Part shown: positions 18,935 to 27,812 of the stretch, piece by piece | Position numbering within the stretch: position 1 is the stretch's first letter | How the letters are laid out: every line of letters begins with the position of its first letter | From: CBDUEF01 sp018063485 | Lineage (GTDB): Bacteria; Pseudomonadota; Alphaproteobacteria; Rhodobacterales; Rhodobacteraceae | Assembly (NCBI GenBank): GCA_037045435.1 | Contig: JBAOID010000031.1 | Coordinates: forward strand, 310,001 to 374,000 | Direction: 5' to 3' | DNA: 64,000 nt | Notes under the pieces: model-generated | The model's database searches: none | What the model saw: the letters and a program-made list of their open reading frames with translations, nothing else | Told to the model about the DNA's origin: nothing | Made by a program: the position numbers and the translations under genes

Positions 18935-19762
18935 ATGCGACGGTATCTCAATCTTAATCTTATCCTTGGCGGGCTCCTTACGTTCTTGGTGATTGTTGCC
19001 GGCACTTTCGCGCCGCTGCTCACCCATCTTGATCCGGTGCTTGACGCCGATCTGATGAATTCACAGATGCCTCCCAGCGCCCAGTTCTGGTTTGGCACCG
19101 ATTCGCAGGGCCGCGATATCTTTACCCGCGTGTTATATGGCGCACGCATCTCGCTGACGGTCGGCATCGTGTCACAGTTGATCAACTCGGTGATCGGCCT
19201 CGCCTTGGGGATTTCGGCGGCCTATTGGGGCGGCTGGTGGGACGATCTGGTCAATGGGTTGACCAATATGATGCTGGCAATCCCCTCCCTGATCTTTGCG
19301 CTGGCAATCATGGCAGTGCTTGGGCCGGGGTTGGTCAGCCTGCTGATTGCACTGGGCCTGACCAACTGGTCATGGACCTGCCGGATCGCGCGATCTGCGG
19401 CGCTGTCATTGAAAAGTCAGGGCTATGTGCAGGCGGCGCAAACCCTGGGCTATAGCGATATCCGCATCATGGCCACGCAATTGGTGCCCAACATGCTGGG
19501 GCCGATTCTGGTGATCGGCACATTGGGAGCGGGCTCGGCGGTGCTGGCCGAAGCGGCGCTGTCCTTTCTCGGCCTAGGCATCCGCCCCCCCTTCCCCAGT
19601 TGGGGCAGCATGTTGACGGACGCGCGTGAGTTGATCGTGCTTGCGCCTTGGGCCGCGATCTTCCCCGGCCTTGCAATTTTCTTGGCCGTGCTGGGCTTCA
19701 ACCTGCTGGGCGACGGTCTGCGCGACATGCTCGACCCCCATATGCGGACACGCGCACCATGA
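18935..19762 (+). CDS. ABC transporter permease, DppC-like
   Basis: A 275-residue permease. The periplasmic loop FGTDSQGRDIFTRVLYGAR is the DppC family hallmark, and the cytoplasmic coupling loop contains YVQAAQTLGYSDIRIMATQL. It starts 6 bases after dppB and its stop overlaps the next start (ATGA at 19759-19762). Confidence 0.93.
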   Translation: MRRYLNLNLILGGLLTFLVIVAGTFAPLLTHLDPVLDADLMNSQMPPSAQFWFGTDSQGRDIFTRVLYGARISLTVGIVSQLINSVIGLALGISAAYWGGWWDDLVNGLTNMMLAIPSLIFALAIMAVLGPGLVSLLIALGLTNWSWTCRIARSAALSLKSQGYVQAAQTLGYSDIRIMATQLVPNMLGPILVIGTLGAGSAVLAEAALSFLGLGIRPPFPSWGSMLTDARELIVLAPWAAIFPGLAIFLAVLGFNLLGDGLRDMLDPHMRTRAP

Positions 19763-20706
19763 ACAATGACTCCCCCCTGTTGGAGCTGAAGAATCTGTCA
19801 ATCGGGCTGCCCGGTCGAACAGCACCGGTTGATCTGGTCAAGGATGTCAGTTTTTCAATCATGCGCGGCGAAATGTTCGGGTTGGTGGGCGAGTCCGGTT
19901 CGGGCAAAAGCCTGACCGCACTTTCCCTGATGCGGCTGCTCAAAAAGCCGCTGAAGATCACCGAAGGCGAGATCCTGTTCGACGGCACCGACCTGCGCAG
20001 CCTGTCCGAGCGCGACATGCGCAACCTGCGCGGCAACCGCATCGCCATGATCTTTCAGGAGCCGATGACGGCGCTGAACCCTTTGTCCACCGTCGGGCGG
20101 CAGATTGCCGAGATGTTCGTGCTGCATCAGGGCGCAAGCTGGGATGAGGCCAACAAGCGCGCGGTCGAGGCACTGGCCAGTGTCAAGGTGCCCGCCCCGC
20201 AAGAGCGCGTGCATGCCTATCCGCACCAGATGTCAGGCGGTATGCGCCAGCGGGTGATGATTGCCATAGCCCTGGCCTGCAACCCCGCACTGCTGATCGC
20301 GGATGAGCCGACAACCGCCCTGGATGTCACCGTGCAGGCCGAGGTGCTGCGGTTGATTGCGGAACTGTGCAGCGAGCGCGGCACCGCGGTGCTGCTGATC
20401 AGCCACGATCTGGGCGTGATCGCCAATATCTGTCAGCGCGTTGGCGTCATGTATGGCGGCAAGCTGGTGGAAGAGCGTGACACCTATGATCTGTTTTCCA
20501 ACCCGCACCACCCCTATACCCAAGGGCTTTTGGGTGCCCTGCCCCGGCTTGGCTCGCGCCAGATCAAGGGGCGGCAGCGGTTGGTCGATATCGACAGCCT
20601 GATAAAGGATCGCTCGCGATTGACCGAAGCCTTCTTTTCCGAACCACGCCACGCTGAGCGCAACGCTCATCTGCGCGCGGTGCAAAGCGGCGGTGATGCC
20701 CCATGA
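19759..20706 (+). CDS. ABC transporter ATP-binding protein, DppD-like
   Basis: A 315-residue ATPase. Walker A is GESGSGKSLT, the signature QMSGGMRQRVMIAIALACN, Walker B LLIADEPTTALDVT, and the H-loop LISHDLGVIAN. The C-terminal oligopeptide-transporter extension (NPHHPYTQGLLGALPRLG) is present, though the usual cysteine-rich Fe-S motif after it is lacking. The relic at 11879 is a broken relative. It overlaps both neighbours by 4 bases. Confidence 0.92.
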   Translation: MNNDSPLLELKNLSIGLPGRTAPVDLVKDVSFSIMRGEMFGLVGESGSGKSLTALSLMRLLKKPLKITEGEILFDGTDLRSLSERDMRNLRGNRIAMIFQEPMTALNPLSTVGRQIAEMFVLHQGASWDEANKRAVEALASVKVPAPQERVHAYPHQMSGGMRQRVMIAIALACNPALLIADEPTTALDVTVQAEVLRLIAELCSERGTAVLLISHDLGVIANICQRVGVMYGGKLVEERDTYDLFSNPHHPYTQGLLGALPRLGSRQIKGRQRLVDIDSLIKDRSRLTEAFFSEPRHAERNAHLRAVQSGGDAP

Positions 20707-21668
20707 ACGCGCCCCTATTGCAAATTTCCAACCTGCATGTGCAGTTCCCGATCGGCGCGCAGTTACTGACCCGCAATCGCCGCGTGCTACATGCGGTCAG
20801 CGGTGTGGATCTGACGCTGAACCGCGGTGAGTGTCTGTCCATCGTGGGGGAATCCGGCTGCGGCAAATCCACCACGGCGCTGGCGGTGATGGGGCTGCAA
20901 CAGCCCACCTCGGGCGACATTCTGTTCGAGGGAAGCTCGATCATCGGGGCCAACACGCCCGACCGGATGGCCCGCGCGCGCATCTCGCAGATGGTGTTTC
21001 AAGATCCCTACGCCTCGCTCAACCCGCGCCAGACCGTTCATCAGACCCTTGCCGCCCCCTTGCGGTTGCATGGCACCACCACGAAATCCGAGGTGGAAGA
21101 CCGCATCGCCGAAATACTGCGCAAGGTTGGCCTGCTGCCCGAACATGCCCAGCGTTACCCGCATGAATTTTCCGGCGGTCAACGCCAGCGCATCGGCATC
21201 GCCCGCGCGCTGATCCTCAATCCGCAGATCATCATGCTGGACGAGCCGGTCTCGGCGCTGGATGTCTCGGTGCGTGCCCAAATCATCAACCTCCTGTTGG
21301 ATTTGCAAGAGGATCTGTCGCTGTCTTATGTGATGATCAGCCATGATCTTGGGGTGGTTGAGCATATGAGTGATCGTGTCGCAGTGATGTATTTCGGCCA
21401 GATCGTTGAAATCGGGCCATGGGATGCGATCTTCTCGAACCCGACCCATCCCTATACCCGCAAGCTGATTTCAACGATCCCCGATCCCGAAACCGTGCTG
21501 CATCCCGAACGGCAATCAAAGTTGGCGATGGCCCCGGTCCCGCCGCAGGGGATGCGGTTTCACCCCGAGAATATCGAGCGGCCCGACGTCTATGCCGCAC
21601 CAGAACCGTCCGATCTGATCAAGATCGGGCCCGGCCATCTGGTACGCTGTCAGCCGCTTCAGGCCTGA
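20703..21668 (+). CDS. ABC transporter ATP-binding protein, DppF-like
   Basis: A 321-residue second ATPase. Walker A is GESGCGKSTT, the signature FSGGQRQRIGIARAL, Walker B IIMLDEPVSALDVS and the H-loop MISHDLGVVEHMSD, followed by the NPTHPYTRKLIS extension. It pairs with the DppD-like ATPase to power uptake. It ends the transporter operon; the next gene starts 162 bases later. Confidence 0.92.
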   Translation: MNAPLLQISNLHVQFPIGAQLLTRNRRVLHAVSGVDLTLNRGECLSIVGESGCGKSTTALAVMGLQQPTSGDILFEGSSIIGANTPDRMARARISQMVFQDPYASLNPRQTVHQTLAAPLRLHGTTTKSEVEDRIAEILRKVGLLPEHAQRYPHEFSGGQRQRIGIARALILNPQIIMLDEPVSALDVSVRAQIINLLLDLQEDLSLSYVMISHDLGVVEHMSDRVAVMYFGQIVEIGPWDAIFSNPTHPYTRKLISTIPDPETVLHPERQSKLAMAPVPPQGMRFHPENIERPDVYAAPEPSDLIKIGPGHLVRCQPLQA

Positions 21669-21830
21669 TCGCCGCAGCCACTTCGCAAGTACTGGCAAAT
21701 CTGTCAGATTTGCGCAACAACATCGGCACCAGGGCGGCCTCTGGAACGGCTATTGGGGCTGCCAAACCGTACAGCAGAAGTTTCGCCTTGGTGCCAGTGG
21801 CACAGGCGTGGAGTTTGGAAGGAGACGTTC

Positions 21831-22904
21831 ATGGATTTCAACAAGATCGCCGTTCTCGGCTTGGGCAAGGTCGGCCATCTGGCCGCCGAATTGCTGGCAG
21901 AGGCGGGCTTTACCGTAACCGGTATCGACGCCGCGCCCCCCAAGAATGCGCCCTTTGCCACGCGCAGCGCCAATCTGGCCGATGTGGCCGGGTTGCAAGA
22001 GGTATTGAAAGGGCAGCAGGCGGTGTTGTCCTGCCTGCCGTTCTCGCTGAACAAAGGGGTGTCCAGCGCCGCCCATGCGCTTGGCCTGCACTATTTCGAT
22101 CTGACCGAAGACGTGCCCACCACCAAACACATCCGCGAACTGGCGAAAACCGCCAAGGGGCTGATGGCACCGCAATGCGGGCTGGCACCCGGCTTTATCG
22201 GCATCATCGGGGCCAATCTGGCCGAGAAGTTCGAGCGTGTCCGCTCGATCCGGTTGCGGGTTGGCGCGCTGCCGCAGAACCCCACCGGGCTGTTGGGCTA
22301 TGCGTTCAACTGGTCACCTGAGGGCGTGGTCAACGAATATCTCAACGATTGTGAGGTGATCGAAGAAGGCGTGCTGAAATCGGTGTCGGCGATGGAATGG
22401 CTGGAAACGGTGCATATCGGCGGGCTGAAGCTGGAGGCCTTCACCACCTCGGGCGGGCTGGGGACGATGTGCGAAACCTATGCCGACCGGATCGAGAACC
22501 TTGATTACAAGACCATGCGCTATCCCGGCCATGTCAATCTGATGAACTTCTTCTTCCACGAGCTTTTGATGCGCGAGGACCGCGCCGAAGCGGGCCGGAT
22601 TCTGACCAATGCCAAACCGCCGGTGGATGAGGATGTGGTTTATGTCCATGCCGCTGCCGAAGGCTGGCAAAATGACAAGCTGCGCCGTCAAGAGTTCGTG
22701 CGTGCCTATTATCCGCTTGAAATTGCGGGCAAACAGCGCACTGCGATTGCCTGGACCACCGCCGCCTCGGTGGTGGCCGTGATTGAGATGGTTCGCGGCG
22801 GGCAACTGCCGCAGCAAGGCTTTCTCAAGCAAGAAGAAATCCCGCTCGCCCCCTATCTCGCCACCCGCACGGGGCGCCATTACGAGACCGGCTTGCGGCG
22901 ATAG
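21831..22904 (+). CDS. Saccharopine dehydrogenase / lysine 6-dehydrogenase-like oxidoreductase
   Basis: A 357-residue NAD(P)-dependent enzyme. The Rossmann start KIAVLGLGKVGHLAAELLAEAG is at residues 4-25, followed by the family segments LDLTEDV-like (YFDLTEDVPTTKHIREL) and CGLAPGFIGIIGANL. Length and these motifs are closest to the lysine 6-dehydrogenase branch; saccharopine reductases are similar. GGAAGGAGACGTTC precedes the ATG. It sits directly downstream of the peptide-type importer, so it may oxidise an amino group freed by the two amidohydrolases. Substrate not proved. Confidence 0.8.
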   Translation: MDFNKIAVLGLGKVGHLAAELLAEAGFTVTGIDAAPPKNAPFATRSANLADVAGLQEVLKGQQAVLSCLPFSLNKGVSSAAHALGLHYFDLTEDVPTTKHIRELAKTAKGLMAPQCGLAPGFIGIIGANLAEKFERVRSIRLRVGALPQNPTGLLGYAFNWSPEGVVNEYLNDCEVIEEGVLKSVSAMEWLETVHIGGLKLEAFTTSGGLGTMCETYADRIENLDYKTMRYPGHVNLMNFFFHELLMREDRAEAGRILTNAKPPVDEDVVYVHAAAEGWQNDKLRRQEFVRAYYPLEIAGKQRTAIAWTTAASVVAVIEMVRGGQLPQQGFLKQEEIPLAPYLATRTGRHYETGLRR

Positions 22905-23047
22905 ACCCGCACCCTCAACGCGCATGCAAGTTGCCTCCCCGTGCGGATGTTTTGCCAGGGGGGCAGCAGCAAATCCGGCTCTTGTGGCGAAAAACAAAAG
23001 GCTTACACCGGTTTCAGGCCGAACTGTGGCCTGAACAGGAGTGCATC

Positions 23048-23491
23048 ATGCAACAAAGAATGGATATTGCCACATTGCTCCCCAATGCCTTTCGGGCAAT
23101 GGCGGCATTTGATCAGGCCGTAAAGGAAAGTGGTATCGACCCGCACCTGCTGCATCTGGTTAAACTGCGCGCCTCGCAGATCAACGGCTGCGGCTATTGC
23201 GTTGACATGCATGTCAAGGAATCCCTGGCCGACGGAATGAACCCGCAGATGCTGCATCTGGTTTCGGTCTGGCGCGAGTCGCGCTATTTCAGCGCCAAAC
23301 AGCGCGCAGCACTGGAATGGACCGAGAGCCTGACCCTGATCGCCCAGACCGGTGCCCCCGATGATGCCTTTGCCGTGGTCAGCGCGGAGTTCACCGAAAC
23401 CCAGATAGCACAACTCACCCTGCTGATCTGCGCGATCAACAGTTGGAACCGGATTGCCATCAGCTCACGTCAATCGCACCCGATCCCGTAA
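23048..23491 (+). CDS. AhpD-like / carboxymuconolactone decarboxylase family protein
   Basis: A 147-residue all-helical protein. The redox-active motif CGYCVDMHVKE (CxxC plus His) is at about residues 40-50, as in alkylhydroperoxidase AhpD-type proteins. Family members reduce peroxides or organic radicals or act as thiol oxidoreductases. The ATG at 23048 has CAGGAG 7 bases before it. It may be the last gene of the catabolic operon. Confidence 0.85.
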   Translation: MQQRMDIATLLPNAFRAMAAFDQAVKESGIDPHLLHLVKLRASQINGCGYCVDMHVKESLADGMNPQMLHLVSVWRESRYFSAKQRAALEWTESLTLIAQTGAPDDAFAVVSAEFTETQIAQLTLLICAINSWNRIAISSRQSHPIP

Positions 23492-23621
23492 ATCAATGCA
23501 ACCGAGGGCTTCAGACCGGGCTTTGCGTCAAATGCTTGCCTGCGCTGGAGAATTTTTTCCGGCGCGGGGCGCTTGTGATCGCCCGTTTGATTGGAACGCA
23601 GGTATCCATCTACGGCAAGGG

Positions 23622-24107
23622 TCAGACCCTTGACGCCGCGTTGTCCGCGTTATCGGGGTGTTCTGTCTCGCTCACTGTGCTGGCGACAGGTTGCTCGACG
23701 CCAAGCACGGTCAAAGTGCGGCGCTGATCATCGCGGGTATCCCAATAGAATGCGGCCCCTTCGGAAAGCCCCAGAAGGGCAACTCCAATCGGAGTCAGGA
23801 TAGACACCCGCCGTTGCGAAATATCGGCGTTTTCTGGATAAACCAACGTCACGGTTGTCTGCTGACCGGTTGCTTCGTCGCGGTAGGTCACCTGGCTGCC
23901 GATTGACACAACATCTGCAGGCATTTTGGTGGGGGCAACGATCTGGGCGCGACCGATCTCTTCCAAAAGGCGATCAGCCAGCGCTGGATTACGCTGCATT
24001 GAACGCTCCGCGAGAGTTTCGATATGCGAAAGCTCATCCGCATTGATCACGATCTTGGGTGCGCGCATACGGCGCTTCTTCACAGTTTCGGTGATTTCGG
24101 GTGCCAT
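23622..24107 (-). CDS. Rnk/GreA C-terminal domain protein (nucleoside diphosphate kinase regulator type)
   Basis: A 161-residue protein. The N-terminal part is basic and helical (VKKRRMRAPKIVINADELSHIETLA). The C-terminal half has the GreA/GreB/Rnk fold: VSIGSQVTYRDEATG, TLVYPENADISQRRVSILTPIGVALLGLSEG. Rnk-type proteins bind RNA polymerase in the secondary channel. AAGGAG lies 8 bases before the ATG at 24107; an upstream in-frame start has no ribosome site. It is convergent to the AhpD-like gene. Confidence 0.85.
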   Translation of the reverse strand: MAPEITETVKKRRMRAPKIVINADELSHIETLAERSMQRNPALADRLLEEIGRAQIVAPTKMPADVVSIGSQVTYRDEATGQQTTVTLVYPENADISQRRVSILTPIGVALLGLSEGAAFYWDTRDDQRRTLTVLGVEQPVASTVSETEHPDNADNAASRV

Positions 24108-24795
24108 GGGGTGAACTCCTTTAAACCGGCGAGGGACGCGAGGGGGCAATCGTGGTTGGTATCAAGACAGAGCTGGCGGCACAGAGTGCAACCTTGGTTA
24201 GCGAGATGTCGCGAAGTGTATCGGCTGATCGTTTTATATCTGCCCTCGGACATGCTGTCGTGACATGTCGATTGCAGGATTGGGAGGACGCCCCGGAGGC
24301 TGACAGGTGCAATCGCGCCTATGCCACCCGGGGCTACGGGCGGTTCAGCAGACGAAATCTGAAATGATCTGTGTGCACCTTCATGTACCAAGAAGTAGGG
24401 ATGCATCCGGCGGCTGTCAATGCCGTCAAGAAATGCTTGCTTGTGATGTGGTGGCCATAGCACTGTTCTCACCCGTTGGGCGCATTCGCGCCGAACTCCC
24501 GCTCAGGCGATAGCGATGGATTGAAAGCCTGATGGGCAAGGCCTATGTTCAATGCATGATCTTGTTCAGCATACATAAAAGGTTCCTGACCTTTGCAGGC
24601 GAACTGCTGAACCGCCGGTAACCCCAAGGCGGACGGACGTTTCTGTCTGCCGCTTTGGGGTTCCTTGATCCTTGATAGATCACAACAGGATACGCGGGGG
24701 CGTTGCTGCCACCAATTGTGATGCCCACGATCCGGCATCTGAAAACGTCAGCGGCCTGCGTTGACCCTTTAGCAACCATGGAATTGGAGGATGAT
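24108..24795. other. Long intergenic stretch with a stem-loop at 24620-24662
   Basis: About 690 bases with no supported protein gene; short open frames lack ribosome sites and resemblance to known families. The only clear structure is an imperfect stem-loop at 24620-24662, with arms AACCCCAAGGCGG and CCGCTTTGGGGTT around a short loop. No long T run follows, so its role (attenuator, terminator or part of a small RNA upstream of the DUF1127 gene) is open. Confidence 0.45.
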
Positions 24796-25131
24796 ATGCA
24801 TTCCACTTTGTCACGTCTGAACTGTCCTGCGCAAGCGAAAGTGCGACCCACTCCGTTTCAGGCCAAAACCGCCCGCGTGGGCAATGCGGCCCGTCGTTGG
24901 CTGCGCATGGCCCTTCGGCAATGGCAGCGGCGCAAGATGATCGCGTCATTCGAGGCCATGGATGACCGGCTGCTGAGCGATATTGGCATTTGCCGCTCGG
25001 ACATCCACCGCATCGTGCAGGGGTTCGATGCGCGCGAACTTCGAATGGTTCCACTCGCGCCCTCGGCCACTCTGCCACCGCCCGCAACTGCCGCACCTGT
25101 CGTGGAGGGTGTTTTCATGAAAGCGGCCTGA
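24796..25131 (+). CDS. DUF1127 domain protein
   Basis: A 111-residue protein. The DUF1127 core, WQRRKMIASFEAMDDRLLSD then IGICRSDIHRIV, lies in the middle (about residues 40-75), flanked by a basic N-terminus and a proline/alanine-rich tail. Small DUF1127 proteins in Rhodobacterales are linked to stress responses, and some bind RNA. The ATG at 24796 has GGAGG five bases before it; ATG 24778 is the alternative. The C-terminal tail is longer than in most members. Confidence 0.82.
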   Translation: MHSTLSRLNCPAQAKVRPTPFQAKTARVGNAARRWLRMALRQWQRRKMIASFEAMDDRLLSDIGICRSDIHRIVQGFDARELRMVPLAPSATLPPPATAAPVVEGVFMKAA

Positions 25132-25215
25132 TTGCCCGGCCCTGCTTGATCGTCGCGCCCCATGGCGCGACGATCGTGACAAAAATCCACAACTCGGATC
25201 AGAAGGAGCCTACCG

Positions 25216-25437
25216 ATGATGATTTGCAAAGCCGATTTTGAAGAGCTGTTTCCTGAATTGTTTGCGGAAAAGCCGCGAACCCCACCGGCAGTTGTGCCGG
25301 ACTTGGCAAGTGACGCCCGTCTTGGTCGTGGGCATGAGGATACGTGGCGGAAACATCATCTCGCCTCATGCAGCAAGATGAACTCCATCCCGTTCAGAGC
25401 AAGCACCCAGGAACATCGACGGGCTCTAACCCCGTGA
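25216..25437 (+). CDS. Small hypothetical protein
   Basis: A 73-residue frame with a strong ribosome site (AAGGAG, 8 bases before the ATG at 25216). It begins with an acidic, amphipathic part (CKADFEELFPELFAE) and ends with a basic part. I recognise no family. It lies 84 bases after the DUF1127 gene on the same strand and may be co-transcribed. Its last 12 bases overlap the end of the convergent rhodanese gene. Confidence 0.5.
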   Translation: MMICKADFEELFPELFAEKPRTPPAVVPDLASDARLGRGHEDTWRKHHLASCSKMNSIPFRASTQEHRRALTP

Positions 25438-25815
25438 CACCTTACCGCCGGCTTTTTCCCAACCCACAAAGCCTTCGCGCAGATGGCAGGCGGCAAAACC
25501 CATGTCCTGCAAAGTCGCCACCGTCAGCGCCGAGCGCCAGCCCGAGGCGCAGTGAAACAGATAGGTCACCCCCTCCTGGGCGAACACTGGCTTGAAATAG
25601 GGGCTGTCGGGGTCCACCCAAAACTCGATCATCCCGCGCGGCGCATGAAACGAGCCGGGAATGAATCCCGTACGGTCGCGCTCACGGATATCACGAATAT
25701 CCACGATCACCACATCGGCGCGGCCCTGCATTGCCATGGCTTCTGCCACTTCCACCTCGCGGATACGCGCCCGTGCGCAGGCCACCATTTCCCCGGAAGA
25801 AATTCTCAATGCCAT
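25426..25815 (-). CDS. Rhodanese-like sulfurtransferase domain protein
   Basis: A 129-residue single-domain rhodanese. VVIVDIRDIRERDRTGFIPG is the N-terminal family segment and HCASGWRSA holds the catalytic Cys loop. It probably moves sulfane sulfur between thiols or small sulfur compounds in the cytoplasm. The ATG at 25815 gives a normal domain start; an upstream in-frame start at 25872 adds residues without resemblance. Divergent from the ModE-like gene. Confidence 0.87.
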   Translation of the reverse strand: MALRISSGEMVACARARIREVEVAEAMAMQGRADVVIVDIRDIRERDRTGFIPGSFHAPRGMIEFWVDPDSPYFKPVFAQEGVTYLFHCASGWRSALTVATLQDMGFAACHLREGFVGWEKAGGKVSRG

Positions 25816-25911
25816 ACCCGCCCCCCGCTTTTCCGCACTTTGCCTGCATTGCGGAGCAAGGGCAATCACCATGGGGCTTGCAATTCGTGCGCTTTGGCGG
25901 AACCTGTCGGC

Positions 25912-26277
25912 ATGACAAAACCTGAAGCCAAACTGAAACTGCGCATCACCTTTGCGCCCGATATCGTGCTTGGCCCCGGCAAGGCGCAGCTTTTGGCGCT
26001 GATCCGCGACACCGGGTCAATCTCGGCGGCAGGGCGCGCGATGGGGATGAGTTACAAGCGGGCCTGGATGCTGGTCGAGGCAATGAATTCGACCTTTGCC
26101 GCTCCAGTGGTGTCCTCGGCCCGAGGGGGCGCGCAAGGCGGTGGCGCGCATCTTACCGAAATGGGCGATATGGTCCTGGCACAACTGATGGCGTTTGAGG
26201 CCAAGGCCACTGCCGCGACCACAGCCGAAGTGGCCACCCTGCAAAATCTGCTACGCGATACTCCTGAACGGAAATAA
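25912..26277 (+). CDS. ModE-like winged-helix regulator lacking the molybdate-binding domain
   Basis: A 121-residue protein equal to the N-terminal DNA-binding domain of ModE. The LysR-type helix-turn-helix is LALIRDTGSISAAGRAMGMS followed by YKRAWMLVEAMN, with the wing around SARGGAQGGGAHLT. E. coli ModE is about 260 residues with two Mop domains for molybdate; none is present here. It sits 64 bases before modA and probably regulates modABC through the inverted repeat between them. How it would sense molybdate is not evident. Confidence 0.85.
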   Translation: MTKPEAKLKLRITFAPDIVLGPGKAQLLALIRDTGSISAAGRAMGMSYKRAWMLVEAMNSTFAAPVVSSARGGAQGGGAHLTEMGDMVLAQLMAFEAKATAATTAEVATLQNLLRDTPERK

Positions 26278-26303
26278 CGCTTGATCTTCGCAACGCCTTG
26301 GGC

Positions 26304-26326
26304 GATATGTTTGTCTTGAACATATC
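26304..26326. promoter_or_regulatory. Inverted repeat in the modA leader, candidate Mo-box
   Basis: GATATGTT and AACATATC are perfect 8-base arms separated by TGTCTTG. The layout (AT-rich arms, short spacer, just upstream of modA) resembles ModE/MopA Mo-boxes of E. coli and Rhodobacter capsulatus, although the bases differ from the TATATA-type consensus. It ends 15 bases before the modA start, so a bound regulator would block initiation. Confidence 0.65.
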
Positions 26327-26341
26327 AATTTCGAGGACTGG

Positions 26342-27109
26342 ATGACCCGCTTCCCGCTTCTTGCCGCCGCTTTCGCCCTTGCTTTACCCGCCACGACCCA
26401 TGCCGAGCAAATCACCGTCTTTGCCGCCGCCAGTCTGAAAAATGCACTGGATGAGATTGCCGCCGATTGGCAGAAAACCTCGGGCGACACGGTGGTGATT
26501 TCCTATGACGGCTCGTCGAAACTGGCCAAGCAAATCCAGCAAGGCGCGCCTGCCGATCTGTTCATCTCGGCCTCGACGCAGTGGATGGACACGCTGGCCA
26601 CCGACAACCTGATCAAGCCCGAAAGCCGCCGCGATCTTTTGGGCAACAGTCTGGTGCTGATCGCCGCAGGCAAGGATCAGCCTGCTGTCGAGATCACGCC
26701 AACGCTCGACCTCGCGGCGATGCTCAAGGGTGGGAAACTGGCAATGGCGATGGTCGATTCCGTGCCTGCCGGGCAATATGGCAAAGAGGCGCTGACCCAG
26801 CTTGGCCTTTGGCCTTCGGTTGAGGCCTCGGTCGCGCAAACCGACAACGTGCGCGCCGCACTGGCGCTGGTCACCACCGCCGAGGCCCCTTTCGGCATCG
26901 TCTACGCCTCGGATGCCATCGCTGATGATGCGGCGGGCGACAAGGTTAGCGTCGTCGGCACCTTCCCTGAGGGTAGCCACGCGCCGATTGTCTATCCGGC
27001 GGCCCTGACCGCGACGGCCAAACCCGAGGCCCAGGCCTTCCTTGACGCGCTTACCACAGATGCGGCAAAAGCAGTGTTCGAAGCGCAGGGCTTCACCGTT
27101 TTGAAATAG
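26342..27109 (+). CDS. modA: Molybdate ABC transporter substrate-binding protein
   Basis: A 255-residue periplasmic protein. The signal peptide ends near ATTHA|EQ. The mature start QITVFAAASLKNALDEIA and the downstream YDGSSKLAKQIQQGAPADLF, ending in the ADLFISAS motif, are standard ModA oxyanion-binding elements. It captures molybdate or tungstate for ModBC and thereby supplies cofactor for the nar and soe enzymes in this window. Confidence 0.95.
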   Translation: MTRFPLLAAAFALALPATTHAEQITVFAAASLKNALDEIAADWQKTSGDTVVISYDGSSKLAKQIQQGAPADLFISASTQWMDTLATDNLIKPESRRDLLGNSLVLIAAGKDQPAVEITPTLDLAAMLKGGKLAMAMVDSVPAGQYGKEALTQLGLWPSVEASVAQTDNVRAALALVTTAEAPFGIVYASDAIADDAAGDKVSVVGTFPEGSHAPIVYPAALTATAKPEAQAFLDALTTDAAKAVFEAQGFTVLK

Positions 27110-27113
27110 GTTC

Positions 27114-27812
27114 ATGGCCGATTGGTTTACCCCGGAGGAATGGCGCGCAGTGGCCCTGTCGCTGCGTGTCGCCCTTTGGGCCACCGCCCTCAGCCTGCCC
27201 TTGGGCATCTGGATCGCGCATCTGCTGGCGCGGCGTGAGTTCTGGGGCAAATCGCTGCTCAATGGTATCGTGCATTTGCCGCTGATTCTGCCCCCCGTTG
27301 TCACCGGCTATCTGCTGCTTCTCACCTTCGGGCGCAAAGGTGCCATCGGCGGGTTTCTGGAACAGACCTTCGGCCTTGTGCTGGCGTTCAAATGGACTGG
27401 TGCTGTGCTGGCCTCGGCTGTCATGGCCTTCCCGCTGATGGTGCGCGCGATCCGATTGGCGTTCGAGGCGGTCGATTCCAAACTTGAACAGGCCGCAGGC
27501 ACCCTTGGGGCCTCCCCCATCTGGATATTTCTCACCGTCACCCTGCCGTTGATCCTGCCCGGCATCGTGGCGGGCGCAGTGCTGGGCTTCGCCAAATCCA
27601 TGGGAGAGTTCGGCGCGACCATCACTTTCGTGTCCAACATCCCCGGCCAGACCCAAACCCTGCCCTCGGCAATCTATGCCTTTTTGCAAGTGCCGGGCGG
27701 CGATCCGGCAGCCTTCCGTCTGGTGCTGGTTTCGATTTTTGTTGCCATGCTGGCGCTGATCCTGTCCGAGGGCGTCTCGCGCGCCATCGCCCGCCGGATT
27801 GCCGCCACATGA
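27114..27812 (+). CDS. modB: Molybdate ABC transporter permease
   Basis: A 232-residue membrane protein with about five spans and the ModB segments HLPLILPPVVTGYLLLL and AAGTLGASPIWIFLTVTLP (the coupling loop), then GEFGATITFVSNIPGQTQTL. It starts 4 bases after modA and overlaps modC by 4 bases (ATGA). Confidence 0.95.
   Translation: MADWFTPEEWRAVALSLRVALWATALSLPLGIWIAHLLARREFWGKSLLNGIVHLPLILPPVVTGYLLLLTFGRKGAIGGFLEQTFGLVLAFKWTGAVLASAVMAFPLMVRAIRLAFEAVDSKLEQAAGTLGASPIWIFLTVTLPLILPGIVAGAVLGFAKSMGEFGATITFVSNIPGQTQTLPSAIYAFLQVPGGDPAAFRLVLVSIFVAMLALILSEGVSRAIARRIAAT

Noticed and set aside
24080..24472. 130-codon minus-strand frame in the 24.1-24.8 kb gap
   Set aside because: No ribosome site, no family resemblance, and it overlaps the start of the well-supported Rnk-like gene in another frame.
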